Source: Eutreptiella sp. 'Long Island Sound 2002' (taxonomy: Eukaryota > Euglenozoa > Euglenophyceae > Eutreptiales > Eutreptiaceae). From it: DNA of 64,000 bases. The DNA is taken from assembly GCA_964036045.1 (NCBI GenBank), contig OZ038386.1, positions 19,368,225 to 19,432,224 on the forward strand. Reading direction: 5' to 3'. Below the pieces are notes generated by a model that searched no databases, was not told the origin of the DNA, and saw nothing but the letters and a program-made list of their open reading frames with translations. The translations under genes and the position numbers were made by a program. How positions within the stretch are numbered: position 1 is the first letter of the stretch; every line of letters begins with the position of its first letter. Positions 32,101-41,905 of the stretch are shown here, in pieces.

Positions 32101-34079
32101 AATGGGCTGGGTACATAGCCCTCCATCCCGTCACCGTCTGCACCGACCATCAGAGTCTGCAGTCGTGGCACAAGGAGCACGTGGACACCCCCTCAGGTCC
32201 CGCCTCCCGACGGGCAAGATGGCATGAGACCTTGGCCAAGTTCGACCTCACGGTTGTGTATATTCCTGGAAAGGATAACACCGTGGCGGACTGTCTCAGT
32301 AGGTGGGCCTATCCCGCCAGCAAGGGCATGACGGATATCTCTGCCCATGGCGATGAGGCTGAGACCGCTGAAGCCAAGAGAATCATCGAAATGGAGCGCC
32401 TGATGGAGGAGGAGGGTGCTAAATGCTTCGTCGTCATGGCTGCAGATGCCCCCCTCGCGTCGAGGGTGAGCAGAGCGGTCAGAGTACTCGCCCCTGATGG
32501 AGCTGAGTCCGACAAGCACCTCTTCCCGGAGTCTTGCCTCCAGGACGACTGGACCGACGACTACGCCAAGTCTGAGGCCTTTGCGGCCGAGTATAGGGCT
32601 GTGACCGACCCTGATGACGGGCAGAAGTGGCCAAAGGGGCTGACTGAGGAAGATGGCAAGCTCTACCGGAATGGTAAGCTGCTAGTACCAGAGTCCCGGG
32701 TGCTCGAGCTGTGTGAAGCTTGGCACCACCACATGCTGCACCCAGGGGTCAAGAAGCAAGCTCTTGACATGCAGCGTCGGTTCGAGGTCGACCATATCGT
32801 TCTCTACACCGCCATCAAGAAGGTCAGGAAGGGTTGCTCGGTCTGTCAGGCCTGCAATCCCGATAACCGGAACGTCAAGGGGGAAGCCCAATGGACCCCG
32901 GTTCCTGACCAGCCCATGGAGAGCGTGGCCATGGACGTCTTCTCCATGCCCGAAGTGCACATTGGCAAGGAGACCTTTGACTGTGTGGTTCTCTGTGTGG
33001 ACCGCCACAGCGGCTACGTTGTAGCCGTTCCGGCACGCAAAAAGGAGTTGCTCGCCAAGGAAGTGGCAGTCATGATGATTCGTCATTGGCTGACCGTCTT
33101 TGACATCCCCCGCACCATTTGCAGTGACCGAGGGCCCCAGTTTACTGGTGGCTGGTTCAAGGCTATGTGTTCCCTCATGGGAATACGTCATGCCAAGAGC
33201 GTCGCCTATCTCAGCCGGTCCAACGGCCGTGCTGAAGTGGCTGGACGGCAGCTGTTCGAGAAGCTGCGCAAGATCCACATCACCAATCCACGTCGGAACT
33301 GGTTTGAGGAGATGTGGCCTGCTCTGAAGGCCCATCATGACACCCCCACTCCGGGCGGTTTGTCCCCTCACCACATTCTGTTCGGCAGGGACCCACTGGG
33401 TAGGGGACTTCCCTTGTCTGGTGATGGCATGGCTATGGATGCCAAGGAATTCTTCGCGCGGCAAGAGCAAACGGCGCGGGACATCCGCCAGCAACTCGAG
33501 AAGGAGCATGCTGAGCGTCAGAAGTCCGCCCCGAGCTCGACAGCGCAGAAGTTCAGGGTGGGAGACCCGGTGTGGGTGATCAGACCCCGCCCTATGGGCA
33601 CCCACCGCACCAAGACCTGGTTCACACCCGGCGAGGTGGTCCGCAGGATTGGTGAGGGCACCTACCGCATCAAGGTGGGTCACGGACAGTTCCGGGAGCG
33701 CCACGAGAGTCAACTCCGTGTGCGGGAACCCGACCTCCGTGGCCAGCATGTGTCCCTGAGCTATGCCGCACATGAGGCCGATTCGGACGACGACTATGCT
33801 GAGCAGGACAACTATACAGTCGAGAAGATCCTGGCTCAGCGTCCGAAGGCCTCGGCACCCGGAGGTCTGGAGTTCAAGGTTCGTTGGCGGGGCTATGGGC
33901 CGTCCCACGACACCTGGGAACCCGTCTCCTCGTTCGTGCCGCGGGTCAATAGTCCTTCATGGAGTACATCCGCAAGCACAAGACCAAGATCCACGTTTCG
34001 GACTTGGCAGCACTCACCCGGGCGATTGCAGCCAGGGGTGCCTGATCAGCGCCCTGAGCTCTCCCCTGATGCGTCTTGA
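29064..34079 (+). CDS. pol: Pol polyprotein of LTR1 (protease, RT, RNase H, integrase, chromodomain)
   Basis: Open from the Gag UAG to 34079 (1,654 residues counted from a GTG at 29115). Aspartic protease motif DTGA near residue 133. An extra domain at about 295-392 (LALDAFSSGTSAHL, WIHCPRWDIPRAIAKI) lies before RT. RT contains WRLVVDYRGLN and the active-site FVDD at 777-780. RNase H begins near RTDASDYAIGAVLE (Asp 943). Integrase has the HHCC finger (from about 1204, ending CSVCQAC) and D1274, D1338 and E1374, the last pair spaced DD35E. A chromodomain at about 1567-1605 (YTVEKILA, FKVRWRGYGPSHDTWEP) probably directs insertion to heterochromatin. The last 30 or so residues are out of frame: the other frame gives MEYIRKHKTKIHVSDLAAL, so one base was lost near 33955. 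Confidence 0.95.
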   Translation, partial: RSPCSQGPRLGRSQDGDVGSAEPSQSGVNKHKGTAAGGRPGPAPSSGGGVRASEGTNPCTRPSFATKNVFDVLQDLSESIGGSPGPQLDAADGQPEPIVHDLHQSLVELLERPEILSLHAVRRVGRERQLHLKVRALCGEVEKVFDVLVDTGAQVSLVKAGLLPPECLTDSRKPVRLKVANGQYMVGGTKEAAIGLQFLNHRELSRPDLGKEILLHGRFYEAEMDWDMIVGYDFMMETDSGVLPAQASMTLYQDDQLSWLSSPEHHVECQWIHPERNQLEVAALDTEPTGPANQEYGVRPEVASRVVADLGASDLALDAFSSGTSAHLRVCEKYWSAQDSAWKKHWGPHQGLMWIHCPRWDIPRAIAKIRKDRSKAVLVVPMGCTEEESTRHWVASLTNMTLNKVVLPAGESVYQDAKGQPMPPQRWPTEFHYVDGGLDQADTTDFVCVNRIVAKPWRQCFAVPPVDIEESESEDPLTEEEWDLVQGYMDQPFHDWGNQREGKGQDRAWWEVDSIVSGSYDGNTFVQRVLDHLSSQDEPIGGNPPTYGDLFRGKTRDGPLGYLGRPPEPKASGVATPQVSSVVQVPGKAKAESDDCPKIQALRARLKQKYGDTFFSGKPVFPPPVRGPYGEAKIQLKQDPRVYRHREFALRGERKEAMEKILRDFIQRGWLEPCHSEWASPCFVVPKKVAGEWRLVVDYRGLNAQTQHDSYTLPLVEDMLQKQHRRRIFTVIDLKHGYHQMPLAEESRACTAMSTPLGPLQWKVMPMGVTNGNAAFQRMLENLLEPVRDCADPFVDDVIIASGDPSMSYEELLEAHERDVTRVLDLLVRHNFTGSSDKATIAVSEVVFAGHVVGNGQRKPIPGKVAAIEHWEKPKTVSELRAYLGFCNYYSGYIKMYAEYAAPMTTMLKGNREETKKGSKKALVWTAESDRAFEGMKQALLSAVGLHLVDPDRGFVLRTDASDYAIGAVLEQVLDDGRHVPVAFWSRVLAEGQRRTWTPREKEAYAIVMALRKWAGYIALHPVTVCTDHQSLQSWHKEHVDTPSGPASRRARWHETLAKFDLTVVYIPGKDNTVADCLSRWAYPASKGMTDISAHGDEAETAEAKRIIEMERLMEEEGAKCFVVMAADAPLASRVSRAVRVLAPDGAESDKHLFPESCLQDDWTDDYAKSEAFAAEYRAVTDPDDGQKWPKGLTEEDGKLYRNGKLLVPESRVLELCEAWHHHMLHPGVKKQALDMQRRFEVDHIVLYTAIKKVRKGCSVCQACNPDNRNVKGEAQWTPVPDQPMESVAMDVFSMPEVHIGKETFDCVVLCVDRHSGYVVAVPARKKELLAKEVAVMMIRHWLTVFDIPRTICSDRGPQFTGGWFKAMCSLMGIRHAKSVAYLSRSNGRAEVAGRQLFEKLRKIHITNPRRNWFEEMWPALKAHHDTPTPGGLSPHHILFGRDPLGRGLPLSGDGMAMDAKEFFARQEQTARDIRQQLEKEHAERQKSAPSSTAQKFRVGDPVWVIRPRPMGTHRTKTWFTPGEVVRRIGEGTYRIKVGHGQFRERHESQLRVREPDLRGQHVSLSYAAHEADSDDDYAEQDNYTVEKILAQRPKASAPGGLEFKVRWRGYGPSHDTWEPVSSFVPRVNSPSWSTSASTRPRSTFRTWQHSPGRLQPGVPDQRPELSPDAS

Positions 34080-35530
34080 GCGCTTGTGAGGCCGACGAAT
34101 CGTCCCTTACTTGCTTGCTGTCTTCCATCTTTTGGTGACAGAGTGGCCATATGCCCCCCCCCTGCTGAATCCAGAGGAGGATGGCCCCTCTCTTCTTCTA
34201 TTCGTCACTCACCCCCCTGCTGCATCCTTGGGAAACCAGGTAGGGCGACTGACCTTCATTTTTCTGAACTCTTGGGGCCTTGAAGCCCATACGACGTTGC
34301 GCAACGGATGCCGCTGTCATCGGCATTGCGAATTTTTGAGTGTGTGGTCTGGTTCCATGGCACTTGCGGAATCCAGACCAGTCGACGTGTGTCTCGAGAC
34401 TATATATGGCCTGAACTCAGGCGTTTTCCTGTCCACCCTCCTGCATTTGCCTTATCCTGACCGTGGCGTGGTTTGGCACTCTGTCCAGAGTGTGTTTACA
34501 CGCCTATTTACCCCGCTTGTTTTGCTTTTCTGCTCCCCAGGATATGTGCATTTGTATGTTACGATTGTCAGCCCATCACCGACAGATGGACTGTTTTTTC
34601 CCCCCCCCGAGGGGATGCGAATCGCAATACAGAGGCGCCCTGAGTCGCCGTTTACATGTTCATACACAGGGTCCAACCTGGACCAGTACCACATTACATA
34701 TTCTTCTGTTTGAGTGCCTGTGATACCGTGTTGCCCTATTCGCTGTGATGTGGAGATCCTGATGGCGCCAGGCGGGAAGCCCAGTTGCCTGACTACACTC
34801 CCAGCGGTCCGCGACTGTCAGTCCCTGTGTGAGCCTACCGATTCGCAGACGCACTTGCAGTCGGATGGCGGCCTCCGGTGCTCCTGACCTCGGTCAGTCT
34901 GCCTGGGAAACTGGTGGTTTGAGGAGTCGACGCCTCCGCCCACACTGCATGAGGACTCCCTCATGTATGGCCTTCGTGGTAATAGGGCGAGGGAAAAGAC
35001 GGCCTTGATGCCCGATCCCTTAAGGAGGAGCCCCCTTAAGATCCCTTAAGGAGTTCGGCTGTATCACTCTGGACTCGCGTCGTATGGATATGGACATGGT
35101 GCGCCCGAGGAGGGACCCGTGGGGACTCTCCCCAGTCGGCGGGCCTTGGGAAGCTTGGGGTAGCCTGATGGATCTTTGTGGTCGCTCTCGACCTGTGGGA
35201 CCACCTCGGTCGTCGTGTGTCGCCTATGTTGGCCGTGTATGCCACTGCCACTGTGGTGGTGACCGTAGCAGCCGGCACCCGGTGCGCCTGGTATTGGTTA
35301 ACGGGTCCTTTGGATGCCGAACAATCGCCGCCAGGACCCGGGACTTGATACTTGATACTATACATGTGCTATGAGCTTTTACAGCATCATACCTATCTTA
35401 CTGTGGGATTTAAAAGCCTTACCTGAGTCAGCCTAAAGTGAGGGTGTGACACCCCCCCCCCTTCAGGAAATGGTCCTGGGTACCCGCTGCCATGCGTAGG
35501 TGTTATCGAGCCCCCCCCAGGGTTTGCTCT
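34080..35530 (+). other. LTR1 3' untranslated region
   Basis: 1.45 kb between pol and the purine tract. A 200-codon frame at 34111-34713 (MLAVFHLLVTEWPYAPPLL) has some hydrophobic stretches but no signal, glycoprotein or other recognisable motif, and is not accepted as a gene. A GATCCCTTAAGGAG repeat occurs at 35013-35052. Confidence 0.5.
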
Positions 35531-35541
35531 AAGGAGGGGGG
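35531..35541 (+). promoter_or_regulatory. Polypurine tract of LTR1
   Basis: AAGGAGGGGGG directly abuts the 3' LTR, the expected place and composition for the plus-strand primer. Confidence 0.85.
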
Positions 35542-38500
35542 TGAAGCGGTACCCAGAACCCCATGGCTAGGTTAGGGCATACAACCGGTCTCCGGTCCAC
35601 TAACCCCATGTACGGAAGGGAAGACCGGTCTCCGGTCCACTAACCCCATGTACGGAAGGCGCCCGTTGACACCCGGCGAGAGCGTGTTCCGTGCCGTAAA
35701 GCCCCGCATCGGCAACCGATGCACCGCCAGCGGAGATTTATATATCAGAACATCAGGAATCAACAGGGTTTTATTTTCATATTGTTTCCGTCAATTTTTA
35801 CGCTTCCGTTCTGATACTCACTGTTTTGACTGCTGGCGGTTGGATCGCGACTTTACTGTAACCGCCAGTTTAACTGTTTATAATGGAAATTTTAACGCTA
35901 TCCGTGACGAAGGCTCTAAAGACTTCAGGAATTGCGTTGATGCATCCGCAATTTTCACATTCTACACTCGCAACCTTAATCCGAATTTTTCAGGATGTCG
36001 AAATCGGATTTTCGACTTCGACATCCCCGCACTTGATTTGACCTCCTTCGAGTGGACCTACGTGCTTCCCTATGCACGAATCAACTTTCCTTTTATCCTG
36101 CCCTCCATTTGTCTTAAAGATATGGGCAAAACAAAGTTAATTCGTGAGGCCACTTGTAAGGGTCATATCTCGTGCCGCTTGCGAGGAATGACAATAAGGA
36201 AACGTGGGATGTATTCACAATACTCCCGACGTAGTTTAGGAAGCTTTATATGCCTTGCGTTTCCACACGTGCGCGCTAGTGTAATGGATCATGGTCAAGA
36301 GGGTAGAGTTTGCGTTATAACTCTTTGGCCATGACATTGCGTGCGTTAAGATAACTTTCGAGTGTAGCGCGCAAGTGTTGGTGTTGCATAGGAACTCTCC
36401 TTGAGTTCCTATGAGCGATTGACACAAAGTTATGCCCTTGGAGGGGCATGACATATCGTTGGGGGAGCTACCTTTTGGGGCAATATGTGGTATGTGCCAT
36501 GTGTTGTATTGCGTGCCCATTTGGCGGGTTTGGCTGAGAGCGATGGAACCGCCAATGGACCTCATATTGTGCAAGCCCCTTCTCCATACTCCCCACGATC
36601 AATTGCAAGCCTAACCTTCGTGAAGGGAAGCTTGTGTGGCGATCCCAAAGCGATGCGTTGGGAGCAAGGTGTGTGTTTTGCAATTTTCCATATTTTCATG
36701 TGCCCACTTGGGAAGTAGCGCTCCTAACCTTTCAAGGCGCCCCAAGTGGAGCACATATGTGGGATCGAAGGTCATTGGTGTCAAGTCATTGTGTTTAGAA
36801 GGATTAGTTGATTGCACGATCCAATCCGGAGATATTATAATATAATTGTGTGCCTTTCAAGGCACTTTTGTGTGTCTTTGTACCAATTTTGCCGTTTTTG
36901 GCCCGTCATGATGTCAAGTGGCGAACATGCATCTCAACGTTGCGCTCAATTGACATCATGACCCAGGTATGTTATGAGGGTACATACTTCGGTCCCCAAC
37001 ATATCTTGGACCCGGCGAATAACTCCCACTGGGCTTGGCATACCGTGGCTGCCATGTTGGCGATTTGGGACTATCCCAAATCATGGGCTCACTTGGCGAC
37101 CCTGCCATTCCCAATACCGGAGGAGTTGGGCGACGCCCAAAAGATATGTTGGACACATATGACTTGATACCAATCCTATGGCACACTCCGGTCCGAGTCA
37201 GGCATGTGCCTCATTTGCCCCAACCATGAGTGTGCGCATTTTTGGCCATTTTGAGCAATTTTCCACTTTTGCTGCCCGCCGTGCACTATGTTGAGCCCAC
37301 CCGTGCACGCCGGACGCATGGACCAATGGACCATATATGACATGGGTGTTGTGTATATTGGTCCCCATGGTTCACACACCACGTGGGCGAAGCGGAGCAA
37401 CCTTCGTTAAGGCGCTAGCCCAAAATGAGTGTGGGCAATTTTGCCATTTTGGCATTTGTGGACCCAATTGGGACCGTCACCACGCCAAGTGGCATGGAGA
37501 TCTTTGAGAGCCAAGGGCATGGGAGTCTCCGTTGGACTCCCGGTGGATCGCGTATGGAATGGCGGATCCGATCTCCAAGCCGGCGTGGAGATATACTATT
37601 GGGAGCACACCGAATTTTGGCTCATTTCAAGCAGCCAAAATGACCCCATTTTGGGACCCCAATTTCCCCCTTCCGTGTGGTCAATTGGCGGCCCCAATTC
37701 TCTACGCCCATAGGGAGCCCGGACCTAACTCCAAGTTGTACACTCAGATATAAGTTCTAGGTACTGCCTCCTACCCTGTGAGCCATTGGCCTTACCTTGG
37801 CCGGGCGAGCCACGCGTGGGAATGACGCCAATTTTGGTGATTTTGGCATCATGACCCCACTTGACTCATCCGTGTTGCCCTGATGCCGGGACCTCAGAGG
37901 GAACCAGATTGGGTGAGGGCTCCAGGGAGTTCGTACTCGAAGGGCATAGGGTCAGTTGCCTCGTCCCTACCTCTGGCGGGTCCGCACGAGAGGTCAATTT
38001 TGGAGATTTTTGAGCTAATTCCAGTTTGGGCTGAAACAGCCCATTCTCAGCTACCAACTCCTGGGTGATAATGGCGGGGCCATATCTCTGGCTCAGAGAG
38101 GAGTTGGGACCTGCCGTTAAGGGAGCATAGGGAGCCACTGTCGGTTGGCCTTGGAGTGCCTTGGTTCCCAGGAACTCGCCTGTGGCTGGGCGGGACACCT
38201 CCCCTATTGGCAGGGTTTCAGGGTCCGGACTGAGCAGGGCATGGGTTGTGTTTGAGCCCCCGCCCCCACCAGCCACTGAGAGGGTCGGACCTGGGATTGG
38301 GATATGAGTTGGGACTGAGTGTCTATTGTCCCTTGATGCCCTTACCCCAGTCCAGTCTTAACCCCATGTGTACATATCCTGATGTGTTGCTGTACATACT
38401 TTCGTTCCCTTGTTGCAGAGTGGCAAGGATCCTGAAACGCTTTGTCACATGACATGAGCGCATTGATGCCCTTGTGAGCGTAGTGCTTTGCCTGCCTGCT

Positions 38501-38556
38501 CACTTGCGCGTGTCCACCGCAGCGTCCCGTGGCCGGCCCCCCGCGGGAACGCGTCA
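35542..38556 (+). repeat. 3' LTR of LTR1
   Basis: 3,015 bp, the same length as the 5' LTR, offset 14,217 bp, with about 20 substitutions noted by eye and no indel needed. It carries the same TATA-like site (35738-35747) and hairpin (36388-36412). Confidence 0.95.
35648..36334 (+). CDS. Hypothetical ORF inside the LTR1 LTR (3' copy)
   Basis: 228 codons, colinear with 21431-22117 and differing at two residues. Function unknown; same caveats as the 5' copy. Confidence 0.3.
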   Translation: MYGRRPLTPGESVFRAVKPRIGNRCTASGDLYIRTSGINRVLFSYCFRQFLRFRSDTHCFDCWRLDRDFTVTASLTVYNGNFNAIRDEGSKDFRNCVDASAIFTFYTRNLNPNFSGCRNRIFDFDIPALDLTSFEWTYVLPYARINFPFILPSICLKDMGKTKLIREATCKGHISCRLRGMTIRKRGMYSQYSRRSLGSFICLAFPHVRASVMDHGQEGRVCVITLWP

Positions 38557-38560
38557 ATAA

Positions 38561-39244
38561 CACGTTTTGACCTATGGAACCAAACACCCAATCAGGATAT
38601 GGAGTGGACCCCTTAATCCCCTTTCAATGTGAGGCAAATCGTCTTTTCCTGAGTTTACTGAGAACTGACATATCCAAGGTAGAGCCTATGAATTTATCTA
38701 TGTTTTTCCATGAATTCTTAGCTATCCTAGTGGTATGCACCCTAGGGGGCTGGGCACCTCTTCTTGAGAGGTCCTGGGTTCAATTCCTGGTCAGCCTAGC
38801 TAAGTAGGAAGATCCCATGTGACATGGCAGTGACCTCATCGCCACATGCCCTGCCACCTCAGCACATATGGGACCCAAAACAAAGAGTGCACATCTCCTG
38901 AGATGGCACTATGGAGAGAGAGTGACCATGGGGCAGTTTTCCAACTCTTTTTCCAAAACATTTCAGCTATCTTTGTGAATATGCATTCCGATTTGACCTG
39001 AGCTGTAGTTTCTGTGAATATCCAATCATCTTTCACTGTTTATACTGCAGCCCTTCATGCTTTGATCCTGATTATCTTCTCCTTGCACACTTCTGGCTTG
39101 GGCTATCCTGGATTGACTTGGATTTACTGTATTTCAACAAACAAAACCTTTTCATCTCCAAAAACAAGCAGCAGGACACCCTACAGCAACAGCAAGCAGC
39201 AGGATAAGCAAAAACACAGTGCTGAAACCACTATAAACTTTTCT
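38561..39244 (+). repeat. 5' LTR of LTR2, second piece
   Basis: Continues the LTR after the LTR1 insertion and matches 49205-49887 with a one-base length difference (TTTTT against TTTT near 38950). It ends ATAAACTTTTCT, just before the putative primer site. Confidence 0.93.
38718..38803 (+). ncRNA. tRNA-like module within the LTR2 LTR
   Basis: Complementary ends TTAGCTA and TAGCTAA enclose an A-box-like TATCCTAGTGG (38723-38733), an internal hairpin ACCTCT/AGAGGT and a B-box-like GGTTCAATTCC (38777-38787). Spacing suits a pol III type 2 promoter. The T-stem does not pair properly, so it is at best a degenerate tRNA-derived piece. A copy lies in the 3' LTR near 49358-49444. Confidence 0.35.
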
Positions 39245-39260
39245 GGTAGCAAGAGGCAGC
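39244..39260 (+). promoter_or_regulatory. Putative primer binding site of LTR2
   Basis: TGGTAGCAAGAGGCAG follows the LTR. TGGTAGCA is what would pair with the 3' end of an initiator-methionine-like tRNA; the match weakens after eight bases. Confidence 0.5.
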
Positions 39261-39344
39261 CTGACTCTGCGCACCGGCAGCAACCCCGCGCCGTACATCC
39301 AGTGCGCCGAGTACGGGCATATATAAGCAGAAGGGTGACTGAAG

Positions 39345-40124
39345 ATGGACACAAGGAAGGAGGACGCCGACGTGAAGACAGCGCCAGCGCCTGAGGCACC
39401 GGCAAGGCCAGCACCTGGCGCTGTACCTTCGGCGGAGCCCTTACATGGGCCAGTGGATGCGGCTGAGGACTCCCTGGATGGACTCCAGACGGCCTTCGGG
39501 GCCCTGTCTGTCGAAGAGGTGGTGGTCACTCAGCCTGTGAAGAGGAAGAGAAGAGAGAGCGAGAAGGATGCTGGAGAAGAAGCAGACAAAGGAGAGGAAC
39601 AAGGGCAAGACCTGACGCATGACCCTACCTTCGAAGGCGCACCAAGCGCTTCTGGCCTCCACGCATCACCCTCTCCTATAACCACCACACTCCCAGCCGC
39701 TGCAACATCCACTTCTACAACCAACCCGCCTATGGCAGAGGGCACAGGCTTTACTGGCATGCCTCCCTACCCCGCCTATGGTATGGGCCCACCTACCACT
39801 GCGCTCCTTGAGGCGACTACTGCCAGTGAGCCGGTGGCTTCCAGCTCTGCGCCGCGATGGTATGCGGCTGAATATCCCCATCCACTACCCGCTACTGAAA
39901 CCTATGTTGATGTTCCTGGGTATGCTCCTGGGTATGCACCTGGGTATGCACCCTTGCGTGGGTTGAGGAGAGGACCAGAGTCTCTTGGAGGCAGGAGTAG
40001 AGGATCGGGAAGATCCTCCAACAGGTCCCTGACGCGGTCGGAGATCAACGAGGTGCTTTTTTGCACTGTGCATCCCCTCAATCCCCGGGGTGCTAGGGGA
40101 AGCTCGATCAACGAGGTGCTCTGA
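39345..40124 (+). pseudogene. gag: Gag N-terminal part of LTR2
   Basis: ATG at 39345, 259 codons to a TGA at 40122-40124 that is in the same frame as the next Gag segment. The product is a disordered acidic and Pro/Ala-rich leader with a nuclear-localisation-like KRKRRESEKD, a Tyr/Pro-rich region with three GYAP repeats (VPGYAPGYAPGYAP) and a basic Arg/Ser/Gly segment. SINEVL near the end repeats an earlier EINEVL, showing a small duplication at the break. A C to T change of CGA would create the TGA. It is taken as the start of the Gag completed at 40143-41843. Confidence 0.6.
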
Positions 40125-40142
40125 GGAGCCACTTCAAAAATC

Positions 40143-41843
40143 GTGGGCGACCTCACTCAAGAGATCCGTGAGAAGCTGGAGCCCCTGATGATCCCGCCCC
40201 AAGCGTCACCTATCTCGGTGGGAATGTCACCCCACCGAGTACAGGCTAACCACCTGGCGGCAGGGTTGACAACTACCCTGGGGAGCCTGAGGAGCAGACC
40301 GATGCCGACGCCTGCAGCTATTCCGAGAAGTCCTTTCGTGCCGAGAACGGCCCAGCCGCCCTACAGCAACGTGACGAACTCGACGAGGGCCGAGCTGGAC
40401 CGGCTGGGGCTAACAGCCTTGAGGGCTATGGTGGACGTAGAGCCTTATGGCTCTAGTGATCTAGGCGGAGACCCCTCCGATGATGAGCCGCCGTCGATGG
40501 ATTCTTCTTCGCCCTCAGATGACGAGGACCCGGAGGACCCCGAGGACCCAAGGGGTAAGAAGAAGAAGAAGAAGAAGAAGAAGACCCGACGCCCTGAGGG
40601 ACGCAGGTCTCAGGAGGCGAAGGCTATTGCCACCTCCAAGATCGTGGTGAACCTGCCTCAGTTCACAGGCAAGGACCTCAGCGAGTTCGCTGAGAATTTT
40701 GGCCGGTTTCTACGACTGACCGGCCAAACCCACGCTAGTGGGCGACCCAAGTGCGATCTGCTCCTGCAGTGCTGCAAGACCAAGTACCTGGAGAAGCAGG
40801 TCAAGCAGATCGTGACTAACTCCGCCACCTTTGCCGATGTGTTGGTTGCCCTAGAGAGGCAGTACCCGACCTACGAAACGGACCTCCCCATCAGAGCCGA
40901 GATCCAGAACCTGCCCGTGCTGCCCAACAACCCCAAACCTGGCAGGGTATCTGAGCTGTTGGCTGACCTGGATCACTGGGCTGGACGACTGACGCCCGGT
41001 TCCTACAGCAGCGACGACCTGCTGTTCTGGTTGGTGGCCAAGCTCCCTCGAGAGCTGTGGGACGAGTGCCGTTCAACGGCGGAGCGCAAGGCTAGATCCC
41101 TCCGCTACGAGGATCTATGCCTGCTACTCCTGAAGCTGGCGCTGGAGAAGGAGAGCGACCAGCACTTGAACAACTACCGTCCTGGTGGTGGCGGTTCTGG
41201 AGGTCATGGCAAAGGGTACCAAGGGTCCCGACCTGGGCAGGGGACTACCCCCAAACACGCCCACACCCGTATCATGGAGAGCGTGAAGGAGCTATTCTGG
41301 TGTGATGCCAGAGACGAGCAGGGCCACCTGCAGCACGCCCCTGACTGCGAGCAGCGAGACTGCTTCGTAGTCCAGGGGAAGCAGCAGGAGAAGAACAACG
41401 GCGCCAAAGCGAAGCTGCCGGATCATTACAGGTGCACCATCACGTGTGCATTCTGCGGGAAGCGGAAGCACTACGAGGATGAGTGCTACCATAAGCAACG
41501 CCTATCGGCGAAGCTTAAGGGTGAAGATCCTGGCAAAGGCTCAGGCAAAGGTGGAGGCAAAGGCAAAGGCAACGACTCCGGCAAGGGCAAGTCGAAAGGA
41601 CGTGGTCAAGAGCAAGACAAGGGTCAAGGTGGACGAGGAGGAGGCGCTAACCGCCAGCCCGACAACAAGAACAAGGACAAGAACGGAGGAAACCCCAACC
41701 CTAATCCAGGGGGGAACTCCGAGCCCTCTGGAGGGCAGTCTGGACCTACCGCACGCTCACAAACGCAGGCCCAGCAAGAACAAGGAGCCAAGCGTGAGCA
41801 TGAAGGTGGTGATGACGGCAACGCTAAGAAGAGGAGCGGTTAA
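40143..41843 (+). CDS. gag: Gag main part of LTR2 (capsid-like plus zinc knuckle)
   Basis: 566 codons, same frame as the 39345 segment. A Ser/Pro/Asp-rich region and nine consecutive Lys (from about 40555) precede a capsid-like domain that begins VVNLPQFTGKDLSEFAENF near residue 170 and includes LLFWLVAKLPRELWDECR. A single CCHC knuckle (CAFCGKRKHYEDEC, C-x2-C-x4-H-x4-C) binds nucleic acid. The tail is a Gly/Lys/Gln-rich low-complexity region. The stop TAA at 41841 is followed 60 bases later by the pol frame, which is shifted by -1 relative to gag with no overlap. Confidence 0.85.
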   Translation: MGDLTQEIREKLEPLMIPPQASPISVGMSPHRVQANHLAAGLTTTLGSLRSRPMPTPAAIPRSPFVPRTAQPPYSNVTNSTRAELDRLGLTALRAMVDVEPYGSSDLGGDPSDDEPPSMDSSSPSDDEDPEDPEDPRGKKKKKKKKKTRRPEGRRSQEAKAIATSKIVVNLPQFTGKDLSEFAENFGRFLRLTGQTHASGRPKCDLLLQCCKTKYLEKQVKQIVTNSATFADVLVALERQYPTYETDLPIRAEIQNLPVLPNNPKPGRVSELLADLDHWAGRLTPGSYSSDDLLFWLVAKLPRELWDECRSTAERKARSLRYEDLCLLLLKLALEKESDQHLNNYRPGGGGSGGHGKGYQGSRPGQGTTPKHAHTRIMESVKELFWCDARDEQGHLQHAPDCEQRDCFVVQGKQQEKNNGAKAKLPDHYRCTITCAFCGKRKHYEDECYHKQRLSAKLKGEDPGKGSGKGGGKGKGNDSGKGKSKGRGQEQDKGQGGRGGGANRQPDNKNKDKNGGNPNPNPGGNSEPSGGQSGPTARSQTQAQQEQGAKREHEGGDDGNAKKRSG

Positions 41844-41905
41844 TGAGGATGGCCCGCAAATTGCGGAACAAGGGGTTCGAGGTGACCTGTCCCGCAGAGT
41901 TCTGA

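Larger units (their letters stand above)
21325..38556 (+). mobile_element. Ty3/gypsy chromodomain retrotransposon LTR1, 17.2 kb
   Basis: LTRs of 3,015 bp each (21325-24339 and 35542-38556) begin TGAAGCGG and end GCGTCA, giving the canonical TG...CA. ATAA flanks both sides (21321-21324 and 38557-38560), a 4 bp duplication. The 3' LTR of LTR2 shows the empty site GGTGATAACACA near 49198. About 20 differences between the LTRs were seen (0.7%), fewer than between the LTR2 pair, as nesting predicts. The interior codes Gag and Pol in one frame. A 404 bp leader (24340-24743) with GCAGCGCAGCG-type repeats precedes Gag. Confidence 0.95.

Noticed and set aside
34111-34713. 200-codon frame between LTR1 pol and 3' LTR as an envelope-like gene
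   Set aside because: No signal peptide, glycosylation cluster or transmembrane anchor pattern; composition follows the surrounding non-coding DNA.
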